From positions 1,984,001 to 2,048,000 of the forward strand of contig NZ_CP059973.1 in NCBI RefSeq assembly GCF_009193295.2: 64,000 nucleotides of DNA, given 5' to 3'. The notes beneath the pieces were generated by a model that had not been told where the DNA came from, did no database searches, and worked only from the letters and a program-made list of their open reading frames with translations. The number at the start of each line of letters is the position of its first letter. The first letter of the stretch is position 1. This document shows, one piece after another, positions 8,473 through 16,933 of this stretch. This DNA is from Bacteroides luhongzhouii (GTDB taxonomy: Bacteria; Bacteroidota; Bacteroidia; Bacteroidales; Bacteroidaceae). The position numbers and the translations under genes are program-made.

Positions 8473-9546
8473 ATGACAATGAGCAGAACAATACAACGGA
8501 TTTGCCTTTTTCTTTTCTGCCTGCCAGTTTTCGGCAGTTGCATGAAATGGGATTACGGAGAGATGGAAGATTTCTCTGTATCGGCCTCTGGTCTTTTCAT
8601 TACCAACGAGGGGAATTTCCAGTACAGCAATGCCACGCTTTCCTACTACGATCCCGCCACGTGCGAAGTGGAGAATGAAGTGTTTTACCGTGCCAACGGG
8701 TTCAAGTTGGGCGATGTGGCCCAGTCTATGGTTATCCGGGACGGTATAGGCTGGATCGTGGTGAACAACTCGCATGTGATTTTCGCCATCGACATCAATA
8801 CTTTCAAGGAAGTGGGCCGTATCACAGGTTTCACCTCACCCCGGTATATCCATTTTCTGTCGGATGAGAAAGCCTATGTGACGCAGATATGGGACTACCG
8901 TATCTTCATCATCAACCCCAAGACATACGAGATTACCGGCTATATCGAATGTCCAGACATGGACATGGAATCGGGTTCCACCGAACAAATGGTACAATAC
9001 GGCAAGTACGTCTATGTGAACTGCTGGTCGTACCAGAACCGCATCCTGAAAATCGACACGGAGACGGACAAGGTCGTGGACGAACTGACCATCGGCATAC
9101 AACCTACTTCGCTGGTCATGGACAAATACAACAAGATGTGGACCATCACGGATGGCGGTTACGAGGGCAGCCCATACGGTTACGAGGCACCGTCTCTCTA
9201 TCGTATAGACGCCGAGACTTTCACCGTAGAGAAACAGTTCAAGTTTAAGCTGGGCGACTGGCCTTCGGAAGTCCAGCTCAACGGTACACGGGATACACTT
9301 TACTGGATCAACAACGATATTTGGCGAATGCCGGTGGAAGCCGACCGTGTTCCCGTCCGGCCTTTTCTGGAGTTTCGGGACACCAAATACTACGGCCTTA
9401 CGGTCAATCCCAACAACGGGGAGGTATATGTGGCCGACGCTATTGATTACCAGCAACAAGGTATCGTGTATCGCTATTCGCCGCAAGGCAAGCTGATCGA
9501 TGAATTTTACGTGGGAATCATTCCGGGAGCTTTCTGCTGGAAATAA
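8473..9546 (+). CDS. btuG: BtuG-like surface B12-capture beta-propeller lipoprotein
   Basis: About 357 residues from ATG 8473 (8479 is also possible; the longer frame from 8446 would begin inside a terminator hairpin). A lipoprotein signal ends in FGSC and is followed by YncE-like seven-bladed propeller repeats (GLFITNEGNFQYSNATLSYYD, NNSHVIFAIDINTFKEVGRI, PRYIHFL, NRILKIDTETDKVVDEL). BtuG proteins bind cobalamin with very high affinity and cap the BtuB channel on the outside. The gene directly precedes btuB (18 bp), the usual arrangement. Identification by fold repeats and context is strong. Confidence 0.9.
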   Translation: MTMSRTIQRICLFLFCLPVFGSCMKWDYGEMEDFSVSASGLFITNEGNFQYSNATLSYYDPATCEVENEVFYRANGFKLGDVAQSMVIRDGIGWIVVNNSHVIFAIDINTFKEVGRITGFTSPRYIHFLSDEKAYVTQIWDYRIFIINPKTYEITGYIECPDMDMESGSTEQMVQYGKYVYVNCWSYQNRILKIDTETDKVVDELTIGIQPTSLVMDKYNKMWTITDGGYEGSPYGYEAPSLYRIDAETFTVEKQFKFKLGDWPSEVQLNGTRDTLYWINNDIWRMPVEADRVPVRPFLEFRDTKYYGLTVNPNNGEVYVADAIDYQQQGIVYRYSPQGKLIDEFYVGIIPGAFCWK

Positions 9547-9564
9547 CGAGGAAGGAGGACAAAA

Positions 9565-11643
9565 ATGAAAAGACATCTTATTCTATTGTTCGTGGGGGTA
9601 AGCCTGCCCTTTCTGCTTGCCGCCCAGCAGAAAAATTCCGTCAGCATTACCAAAAGGGTACTACGTATTCCGGAGGTTACGGTGGTGGGCAAACGACCTA
9701 TGAAGGATATAGGCGTGCAACGAACCCGTTTCGATTCCATCGCCATGAAAGAGAACATCGCCTTGTCTATGGCCGATGTGCTGACATTCAACTCATCCGT
9801 TTTTGTCAAGAACTACGGACGCGCCACGTTATCCACCGTGGCTTTCCGGGGTACCTCTCCCTCGCATACCCAAGTGACGTGGAATGGTATGCGCATTAAC
9901 AACCCGATGCTGGGCATGACGGATTTTTCCACCATCCCTTCTTACTTTATCGATGATGCCTCGCTGCTGCACGGAACGTCATCGGTAAACGAAACGGGCG
10001 GCGGCTTGGGTGGTCTGGTCAGGCTCTCCACTTCTCCGGCCAACCATGAAGGGTTCGGGTTGCAGTACGTGCAGGGAGTGGGGTCGTTCAGCACGTTCGA
10101 CGAGTTTCTCCGCCTGACCTACGGTGACAAACACTGGCAGTCCTCCACCCGTGTGGTGTATTCCTCTTCCCCCAACGACTACAAATACCGAAACCGGGAC
10201 AAGAAGGAAAACATCTATGACGAGGACAAGAACATCATCGGTTCCTATTACCCGACGGAACGCAACCGCAGCGGGGCTTATAAGGATCTGCACGTCTTGC
10301 AGGAAATTTATTATAACACGGGCGAAGGCGACAAGTTCGGGCTAAACGCCTGGTATATCAATTCCAACCGGGAACTGGCGATGCTCAGCACGGATTACGG
10401 GAACGACATGGACTTCGAGAACCGCCAAAGGGAGCAGACGTTTCGCGGCGTCCTCTCGTGGGATCGCGTGCGGGAGAAATGGAAGGTCGGTGTAAAAGGC
10501 GGCTATATACACACATGGATGGCCTATGATTACAAGCGGGACAAGGGAAACGGCGAAATGGCTTCGATGACCCGCTCACGCAGTAAGATTAACACGTTCT
10601 ACGGAAGTGCGGACGGGGATTATGCTCCTTCAGAGAAATGGCTGTTCACGGCCGGTGTTTCCGTACACCAGCATTTGGTGGAAAGCGCGGACAAAAATAT
10701 CATCTCGCAGGAAGGTAACAAGGCTGTTGTCGGGTATGACAAGGGACGTGTCGAGTTTTCCGGTTCCGTTTCTGCGAAATGGCGGCCTGTCGATCGTTTT
10801 GCCGCCTCGCTTGTCCTTCGCGAGGATATGTTCGGTACGGAATGGGCCCCGGTTATCCCGGCTTTCTTCATCGACGGGGTACTGTCGAAAAAAGGCAATA
10901 TCGTGGCGAAAGCATCCATCTCCCGGAACTACCGTTTTCCCACGCTGAACGACCTCTATTTTCTGCCGGGCGGTAATCCCGACCTGAAAAGCGAGCACGG
11001 CTTCACATACGACGTGGGGTTGTCGTTCTCGGTGGGGAAAGAAAATGTATATGCTTTGAGCGGTGGTATCAACTGGTTCGATTCGCACATCGACGACTGG
11101 ATCATCTGGCTACCCACAACCAAGGGATTCTTCTCCCCCAGAAACCTCAAAAAGGTACATGCTTACGGGGCAGAGACCAACGCCCACCTTGATATAATGC
11201 TCGGAAAGGACTGGAAACTGGATATGAACGGAACTTTCTCGTGGACTCCCTCGATCAACGAGAGCGAACCGATGAGTCCGGCAGACCAATCCGTCGGCAA
11301 ACAGTTGCCATACGTGCCGGAGTTTTCCGCAACGGTGACCGGACGTCTGTCATGGCGGACATGGAGCCTGCTTTACAAATGGTGTTATTACAGCCAGCGT
11401 TATACCATGTCGAGTAATGACTATACCCTGACGGGCTATCTGCCCCCTTACTTCATGAATAACGTGACACTGGAAAAACAGCTCTCTTTCCGATGGGCCG
11501 ATCTGTCGCTAAAGGGCAGCATCAACAACCTGTTCGATGAAGAATACCTTTCCGTATTGTCCCGTCCCATGCCGGGCATCAATTTCGAGATATTCATCGG
11601 CATAACACCCAAGTTCGGAAAAAACAAAAATAGTAAACGATAA
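9565..11643 (+). CDS. btuB: TonB-dependent cobalamin receptor BtuB
   Basis: 692 residues with a signal peptide (cleavage near LAAQQ). A TonB-box/plug region follows (IPEVTVVGKRP, then VAFRGTSPSHTQVTWNGMRIN and GGGLGGLVRLST), then a long beta-barrel with many alternating aromatic strands and a C-terminal strand INFEIFIGITPKF. The size and plug match the BtuB class rather than the ~1000-residue SusC class; no N-terminal carboxypeptidase-like domain is present. Located between btuG and btuFCD under a cobalamin riboswitch, it should import corrinoids across the outer membrane using TonB energy. Confidence 0.92.
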   Translation: MKRHLILLFVGVSLPFLLAAQQKNSVSITKRVLRIPEVTVVGKRPMKDIGVQRTRFDSIAMKENIALSMADVLTFNSSVFVKNYGRATLSTVAFRGTSPSHTQVTWNGMRINNPMLGMTDFSTIPSYFIDDASLLHGTSSVNETGGGLGGLVRLSTSPANHEGFGLQYVQGVGSFSTFDEFLRLTYGDKHWQSSTRVVYSSSPNDYKYRNRDKKENIYDEDKNIIGSYYPTERNRSGAYKDLHVLQEIYYNTGEGDKFGLNAWYINSNRELAMLSTDYGNDMDFENRQREQTFRGVLSWDRVREKWKVGVKGGYIHTWMAYDYKRDKGNGEMASMTRSRSKINTFYGSADGDYAPSEKWLFTAGVSVHQHLVESADKNIISQEGNKAVVGYDKGRVEFSGSVSAKWRPVDRFAASLVLREDMFGTEWAPVIPAFFIDGVLSKKGNIVAKASISRNYRFPTLNDLYFLPGGNPDLKSEHGFTYDVGLSFSVGKENVYALSGGINWFDSHIDDWIIWLPTTKGFFSPRNLKKVHAYGAETNAHLDIMLGKDWKLDMNGTFSWTPSINESEPMSPADQSVGKQLPYVPEFSATVTGRLSWRTWSLLYKWCYYSQRYTMSSNDYTLTGYLPPYFMNNVTLEKQLSFRWADLSLKGSINNLFDEEYLSVLSRPMPGINFEIFIGITPKFGKNKNSKR

Positions 11644-11654
11644 TCTGCATCAAT

Positions 11655-12794
11655 ATGAACGCATTAAAGAATTTAAGCCTGATTTTGTTGCTTTCTCTGG
11701 CATTTACAGGCTGCCACAACAAAAGCTCAAAAATCAATGATTTCAACCTGCTGCTTTATGCTCCCGAATATGCCTCCGGCTTCGACATCAAAGGGGCGGG
11801 CGGGAAGGAAAGCGTACTGATAACCGTCAGGAATCCCTGGCAGGGAGCGGACAGTGTAACCACATGGCTGTTTATCGTCCGCAACGGTGAAGAGGTTCCC
11901 GAAGGGTTTGCAGGACAGGTACTCAAAGGAGACGCCAAACGTATCGTGGCGATGTCTTCCACTCATATCGCCATGCTTGACGCAATCGGTGAAGTCCGGT
12001 GTATAACCGGCGTTTCGGGAATCGACTACATTTCCAACCCAGACATCCAAGCCCGCCGCGACAGTATTGGCGATGTCGGCTATGAAGGGAACATCAACTA
12101 CGAGTTGCTGCTCTCGCTCGATCCCGACCTCGTTCTGCTCTATGGGGTGAACGGCGCAAGCGCAATGGAAAGCAAACTCGAAGAACTCGACATACCGTTC
12201 ATGTATGTCGGCGATTATCTTGAAGAGTCGCCTCTCGGCAAGGCCGAATGGATGGTAGTGCTTTCAGAAGTCACAGGAAAACGTGAGAAGGGTGAAAAAG
12301 CCTTTGCCGCAATCCCGGTCAGATACAACGCCTTGAAAAAGAAAGTGGCCGACAGTACCCTCGGCACTCCTTCGGTTATGCTTAATGTTCCCTATGGCGA
12401 CTCGTGGTTCATGCCTTCAACCCAAAGTTATGTAGCCCGCTTGATTACTGATGCGGGAGGCCGCTATATCTACCAGAAGAACACGGGAAACGCTTCTATC
12501 CCCATTGACTTAGAAGAAGCATATCTGCTCGCGTCGGATGCGGACATGTGGTTGAACGTGGGAATGGCGAACTCCCTTGACGACTTGAAGGCATCATGTC
12601 CGAAATTCACCGATACCCGATGTTTCAAAAATGGAGAGGTGTATAACAACAACGCCCGTACCAACACAGCCGGGGGTAACGACTATTACGAGTCTGCCGT
12701 CGTGAATCCTGACATCGTGCTCCGCGACCTCGTGAAGATATTCCATCCTGAACTGGTGCAGGAAGAGTGTGTGTATTACAAGCAACTGAAATAG
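11655..12794 (+). CDS. btuF: Periplasmic corrinoid-binding lipoprotein BtuF
   Basis: 379-residue ABC transporter substrate-binding protein of the helical-backbone (periplasmic-binding III) class. It has a lipobox (FTGC, Cys20), the first lobe motif RIVAMSSTHIAMLDAIG, the segment LLLSLDPDLVLLYGV, and a C-terminal lobe with MLNVPYGDSWFMP. The class serves iron-siderophore and B12 importers; here the neighbours and riboswitch specify corrinoid. It is followed without a gap by btuC (stop TAG 12792-12794, ATG 12795), which indicates tight coupling. Confidence 0.88.
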   Translation: MNALKNLSLILLLSLAFTGCHNKSSKINDFNLLLYAPEYASGFDIKGAGGKESVLITVRNPWQGADSVTTWLFIVRNGEEVPEGFAGQVLKGDAKRIVAMSSTHIAMLDAIGEVRCITGVSGIDYISNPDIQARRDSIGDVGYEGNINYELLLSLDPDLVLLYGVNGASAMESKLEELDIPFMYVGDYLEESPLGKAEWMVVLSEVTGKREKGEKAFAAIPVRYNALKKKVADSTLGTPSVMLNVPYGDSWFMPSTQSYVARLITDAGGRYIYQKNTGNASIPIDLEEAYLLASDADMWLNVGMANSLDDLKASCPKFTDTRCFKNGEVYNNNARTNTAGGNDYYESAVVNPDIVLRDLVKIFHPELVQEECVYYKQLK

Positions 12795-13775
12795 ATGCGT
12801 TCCCGTTCGACTATATTATTCTCCATATTGATTACGCTCACGGTCGGTCTTTTTTTACTGGACTTGGCCGTGGGAGCTGTCAACATTCCGATCCGCGATG
12901 TATGGGCAGCACTGACCGGGGGAAATTGTTCCCGTGCCACGGAAAAAATCGTACTCAACATACGCCTCATAAAAGCTATAGTGGCACTGTTGGCCGGGGC
13001 TGCCTTATCGGTCAGCGGTCTTCAGATGCAGACCCTCTTCCGTAATCCTCTTGCCGGTCCCTATGTCCTTGGCATCAGTTCCGGTGCAAGTCTCGGTGTG
13101 GCACTTGTGGTACTTGCCGGGATCGGTTCATCAATAGGCATTGCCGGAGCAGCGTGGGTGGGTGCGGCTGTCGTGTTGCTCGTGATAACTGCCGTCGGAC
13201 AGCGAATAAAAGACATCATGGTAATCCTGATTCTGGGCATGATGTTCTCATCGGGCGTAGGTGCTGTCGTGCAGATATTGCAGTACCTCAGCAAAGAGGA
13301 ATCGCTGAAAGCCTTTGTCATTTGGACGATGGGGGCTTTGGGTGACGTCACCTCCGGACAACTTCTGATTCTTGTTCCATCGGTGTTTGCCGGACTGCTG
13401 TTGGCTGTACTGACCATCAAACCGCTTAACCTCCTGCTGTTCGGAGAGGAATATGCCGTAACAATGGGACTGAATATTCGGCGTTCACGCAGCCTGTTGT
13501 TTCTCTCGACAACGCTGCTCGCCGGAACGATAACCGCTTTTTGCGGTCCGATAGGTTTCATAGGTCTCGCTATGCCTCATGTCACAAGAATGCTTTTCCA
13601 AAATAGCGATCATCATGTCCTTCTGCCCGGAACAATTCTTTCGGGAGCATCGATATTGCTTCTTTGCGACATCATTTCTAAAATATTCACCTTGCCGATC
13701 AACGCCATTACAGCTCTATTGGGAATCCCAATCGTCGTATGGGTGGTTTTACGCAACAAATCCATCACCGCATGA
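12795..13775 (+). CDS. btuC: Corrinoid ABC transporter permease BtuC
   Basis: 326 residues, FecCD family. It has about nine to ten hydrophobic helices, the family motif NPLAGPYVLGISSGASLG (about residues 86-103), and GPIGFIGLAMPHVTRML near residue 250, the conserved cytoplasmic coupling segment. It forms the inner-membrane channel of the BtuCDF importer. Its last codons overlap the btuD start (ATGATAG at 13772-13778), a typical translational coupling. Confidence 0.9.
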   Translation: MRSRSTILFSILITLTVGLFLLDLAVGAVNIPIRDVWAALTGGNCSRATEKIVLNIRLIKAIVALLAGAALSVSGLQMQTLFRNPLAGPYVLGISSGASLGVALVVLAGIGSSIGIAGAAWVGAAVVLLVITAVGQRIKDIMVILILGMMFSSGVGAVVQILQYLSKEESLKAFVIWTMGALGDVTSGQLLILVPSVFAGLLLAVLTIKPLNLLLFGEEYAVTMGLNIRRSRSLLFLSTTLLAGTITAFCGPIGFIGLAMPHVTRMLFQNSDHHVLLPGTILSGASILLLCDIISKIFTLPINAITALLGIPIVVWVVLRNKSITA

Positions 13776-14530
13776 TAGAATTACAGCATTTTTCCATAGG
13801 TTACAAAGAAAACTCGTTGCTCCACGAGGTAAATGCCACGATAAAAAAAGGTCAACTGACAGCCCTTATCGGAAGAAACGGGACAGGAAAATCGACGTTG
13901 CTCCGCGCCATAGCCGGTCTGAACCGGTGTTATTCCGGAAAAATCATTCTCGACGGGCACGACATCGCCTGCATGAAAACCGAAGATATGGCAAAAACGC
14001 TGGCTGTCGTCACGACCGAGCGCACGCGCATCGCCAACCTGCGGTGCAAGGATGTCGTAGCCATAGGCCGTGCTCCTTATACCAACTGGATAGGTAGGAT
14101 GCAAGAAACAGATAAGGAGATAGTCATGCAATCGCTCATTTCGGTGGGAATGGAGGCTTATGCAAACCGCACGATGGATAAAATGTCGGATGGCGAATGC
14201 CAGCGTGTGATGATTGCTCGTGCATTGGCACAGGATACTCCTATCATTCTCCTTGATGAACCGACTTCCTTTCTTGACATGCCTAATCGCTACGAACTTG
14301 TGGCGTTGCTTCGTAGGCTTGTCCACGACGAGAAAAAATGTATCATGTTCTCGACACATGAACTTGACATCGCGTTGTCCATGTGCGATTCGATAGCATT
14401 GTTAGATACCCCGAATTTAAGTTGCTTGACCGCGTCTGAAATGCAGAAAAGCGGATACATTGACAGACTTTTCCAAAATGAAAACATCCGTTTCGACTCC
14501 TTATGCGGTACAATGATTTTGAAACAATGA
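13772..14530 (+). CDS. btuD: Corrinoid ABC transporter ATPase BtuD
   Basis: 252 residues from ATG 13772. Walker A GRNGTGKS (34-41), signature MSDGECQRV (the usual LSGGQ appears as MSDGE, as in FepC/BtuD relatives), Walker B IILLDEP and the H-loop STHELDIA are all present. The start is chosen because it overlaps the btuC stop; a start 33 bp earlier would only add shadow codons. It supplies ATP hydrolysis for BtuC. The 3' end overlaps the next gene (ATGA at 14527-14530). Confidence 0.9.
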   Translation: MIELQHFSIGYKENSLLHEVNATIKKGQLTALIGRNGTGKSTLLRAIAGLNRCYSGKIILDGHDIACMKTEDMAKTLAVVTTERTRIANLRCKDVVAIGRAPYTNWIGRMQETDKEIVMQSLISVGMEAYANRTMDKMSDGECQRVMIARALAQDTPIILLDEPTSFLDMPNRYELVALLRRLVHDEKKCIMFSTHELDIALSMCDSIALLDTPNLSCLTASEMQKSGYIDRLFQNENIRFDSLCGTMILKQ

Positions 14531-15093
14531 GTATATACACTGTAGAAAATTTTACTTCAGACATCACTGTTGAAGGATACATCGCCGAATTCCGTGACGA
14601 ACCACATTTTCTTGAACTTTGCAAACAATGTACCAATTACGGTAAAAGTTGGGGGTGTCCTCCATTTGATTTTGATACGGAATCGTTTCTCCGACAATAC
14701 AAGTATGCACATCTTATGGCAACGAAGATAATCCCTGAAGACAAAGATATTCCGATTGAATATACACAAAAACTCATTTTACCGGAACGGATACGAATCG
14801 AGAGCGAATTATTGGATATGGAACGGAAATATGGAGGGCGTTCATTTGCCTATATAGGTAAATGTCTTCACTGCTCAGATAACGAGTGTACGCGTAACTG
14901 CGGCACACCATGCCGACACCCGGAAAAAGTGCGTCCGTCACTCGAAGCCTTCGGATTTGACATAGCCAAAACGCTTTCTGAACTTTTTAACATCGAACTT
15001 CTTTGGGGAAAGGATGGCAAATTACCTGAATATCTTGTTCTCGTAAGCGGATTTTTTCATAATGAATACGAACTTTGCAACATAGCATACTAA
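14527..15093 (+). CDS. DUF2284 predicted metal-binding protein coupled to btuD
   Basis: 188 residues from ATG 14527. It is cysteine-rich, with CKQCTNYGKSWGCPPF near the N-terminus and KCLHCSDNECTRNCGTPCRHPEKVRPSLEAFGFD in the middle, the DUF2284 signature likely binding a metal or Fe-S cluster. No signal peptide is present, so it is cytosolic. It overlaps btuD by 4 bp and is the last gene of the riboswitch operon. A role in handling imported corrinoid (for example reduction or dealkylation) is a reasonable inference, but the family function is unknown. Confidence 0.8.
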   Translation: MSIYTVENFTSDITVEGYIAEFRDEPHFLELCKQCTNYGKSWGCPPFDFDTESFLRQYKYAHLMATKIIPEDKDIPIEYTQKLILPERIRIESELLDMERKYGGRSFAYIGKCLHCSDNECTRNCGTPCRHPEKVRPSLEAFGFDIAKTLSELFNIELLWGKDGKLPEYLVLVSGFFHNEYELCNIAY

Positions 15094-15212
15094 TGATTCG
15101 GACATGAAATAAACAGACAAACTAACCACATTCGGTTCAATCTGTTTTGTGATTTCAAATGAATTATAATTAGATATGTAAAAAGCGACGCTGGAGCTTG
15201 AAATAAGTAACG

Positions 15213-15263
15213 GTTTATCGGTGTATTCTCCGTTAAACCGTCCTGTTTTCGTTAAACGAAAAC
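15213..15263. repeat. Two short palindromes
   Basis: CGGTTTA...TTAAACCG flanks a 13-15 nt spacer at 15213-15240. A perfect palindrome GTTTTCGTTAAACGAAAAC lies at 15245-15263. They share TTAAAC and may be protein-binding sites or transfer-origin stems. Confidence 0.5.
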
Positions 15264-15489
15264 ACAACTTGCTGTCCGCAGGAGCGGACCACATTTATCC
15301 AATAATTATTGTGTATTAGCCCATTGTATGGCTATTCTCCTGTGATTTACGAGGCATTTCCATCAGGTGTTTGCCGGCTGCTCTCCCCATAAAAGGGTGG
15401 ATATCTCTCCATAATCATATGACTTACGTCCATAATTCGGGAATAAGGAGGCGAATATACGGGAAATCTGCCCTTTACATGCCCTATTG

Positions 15490-15690
15490 TCCATTAATGG
15501 ATTGTTACTTCTACACATCTACAAATGGAGAGCGGCAGTGAGCCGTATATGGTTTATGGTTTTTCTGCATTATCTTCATTAATGGATTACTACTTCTACA
15601 CTTCTGCAAATGGAGAATGTAGCCGTGTACACCTTATGGTCTTCCTTCATAATTCTCCATTAACGGATTAATACTTTTACACTCCCATAG
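15490..15690 (+). repeat. Three imperfect direct repeats (iteron-like)
   Basis: Copies start near 15490, 15578 and 15658. Each reads CATTAA(T/C)GGATT then TACTTCTACAC (third copy TACTTTTACAC), and the first two continue with CTACAAATGGAGA or CTGCAAATGGAGA. The spacing is about 80-90 bp, with partly related GTAGCCGT/GAGCCGTAT filler between. Confidence 0.65.
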
Positions 15691-16007
15691 ACCGATAATT
15701 TAAGAATCCGTATCCGGACGGATGCGCGCTCTCACGCCTGCCCATAAGGATTAAAAAGGAACGGTGGACAAGGAAACGGAATCCCGCTCGCTTTTCCACA
15801 CCACTACGGGCCTCTGATGTCGCCTCCGCATAGGAAGAACCGTCCGAACGGAACGGCATCTCCGTCCCCCCCGTCATGTGTATCATGACAATAACTGACT
15901 TTGGATGACTATAAGTGACAGGTGGTTTCATCCTGTTCTCTTCTTCCTTTATTTTGTATTCCGAGACAATACCAGTTGTGTAATTTAATAATTTAAGATT
16001 TTAAAAT

Positions 16008-16424
16008 ATGGATTCAGAAAAGGAAAAGAACCGGCTTTCCGATATCGTTCTCGAGAGGGTCGGACTCACGGGGAACCTTCTGTCAGCTCCCGTTTCCCCA
16101 TCCCTGGAACCAGTGGTGGAGATACCAAGTCATGGAAGTCAGGTCCGGGCAGGGAAAGTGACAGGTCCGGAGGAATACAAGAGGAGGTTTCTGGTTCCCG
16201 CTCCCAGAGCCGCTGAGTGGAAGACCGCCTACATTGATGGGAGACTGCACCGCCGGATCGCCATGCTGGTCAGGGCCGCCGGCTGCGGCAGCATCTCCGG
16301 TTTTATCATCCGGTTGTTGGAACTCCATATGGAGGAACACAGGGAGGACATCGCCTCCCTGCTCGGTGAGGTCTACCGTCCCTGGGATGAGGACGGACAG
16401 CCGGGAGGAACACCTCGCCGATAA
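16008..16424 (+). CDS. DUF3408 protein (conjugative-element accessory), copy 1
   Basis: 138 residues. The N-terminal half is disordered and Pro/Gly rich; the C-terminal half carries the DUF3408 pattern EEYKRRFLVP...YIDGRLHRRIAMLVRAAGCGSISGFIIRLLELHMEEHREDI, a ribbon-helix-helix-like fold. DUF3408 genes occur in pairs next to a ParA ATPase in Bacteroides ICEs and may bind transfer-region DNA. It is GC-rich compared with island genes further right. The adjacent copy at 16454 is a divergent paralogue. Confidence 0.8.
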   Translation: MDSEKEKNRLSDIVLERVGLTGNLLSAPVSPSLEPVVEIPSHGSQVRAGKVTGPEEYKRRFLVPAPRAAEWKTAYIDGRLHRRIAMLVRAAGCGSISGFIIRLLELHMEEHREDIASLLGEVYRPWDEDGQPGGTPRR

Positions 16425-16453
16425 AACGTTGTCATTGTCCAAGAAGGCATATC

Positions 16454-16858
16454 ATGACAGGAAAGAACGTAAAAGAGCGGATTGGTCTTGGCGGGATGGA
16501 CGCGGACCGCATCCGTGAGATCATGGGGGAAGCGCCTGCCTGTCCCCGGAAGAGACGTGGAACGTCCGGTAACGACATTATACGTCCCGCAAGGAAAAAT
16601 GGCCCCATGCAACCGTCCGTCTACGGGGAGGAATACCTGCATGGCATTGCGGGCGTGCAGCGTCGGTCGCTGCATATTCCCGCCGCCCTGCACCGGAAAC
16701 TGTCCATCCTGGCGGGAGCCTCGAGAAACGGAAAGGTCACTCTGGAGGGGTTCATCAACCACCTTGTCTCGCGGCATCTGGAAGAATACAGGGAAACGAC
16801 GGACATGATTCTGGAGGAGTCCCTGCCCGGCCCGGTCATAAAGGCTCGTCCCCCATGA
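16454..16858 (+). CDS. DUF3408 protein, copy 2
   Basis: 134 residues. The C-terminal domain matches copy 1 in layout: GEEYLHGIAGVQRRSLHIPAALHRKLSILAGASRNGKVTLEGFINHLVSRHLEEYRETTD. It is separated by 29 bp from copy 1 and by 75 bp from the ParA gene, so the three are likely one unit. A likely DNA-binding accessory of mobilisation; function not proven. Confidence 0.78.
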   Translation: MTGKNVKERIGLGGMDADRIREIMGEAPACPRKRRGTSGNDIIRPARKNGPMQPSVYGEEYLHGIAGVQRRSLHIPAALHRKLSILAGASRNGKVTLEGFINHLVSRHLEEYRETTDMILEESLPGPVIKARPP

Positions 16859-16933
16859 CAGGGGATCTCCCCCGATGGGAGCATTATTTTTGTTTCTGAA
16901 ACAATAGTGTTTAACTTTTAATGAAAAAGAAGT

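Larger units (their letters stand above)
15094..16007. other. Repeat-rich non-coding region before the mobilisation remnant
   Basis: No convincing gene is present over 914 bp. The region holds short palindromes (15213-15263), a run of imperfect direct repeats (15490-15690) and a GC-rich segment (15710-15880) before the first DUF3408 gene. Such stretches next to ParA/DUF3408 genes in Bacteroides elements often hold replication or transfer-origin sequences; that reading is inference. Confidence 0.4.

Noticed and set aside
15677..15931. 84-codon minus-strand frame in the non-coding region
   Set aside because: No domain; it lies in the GC-rich part of the presumed origin region and has no promoter.
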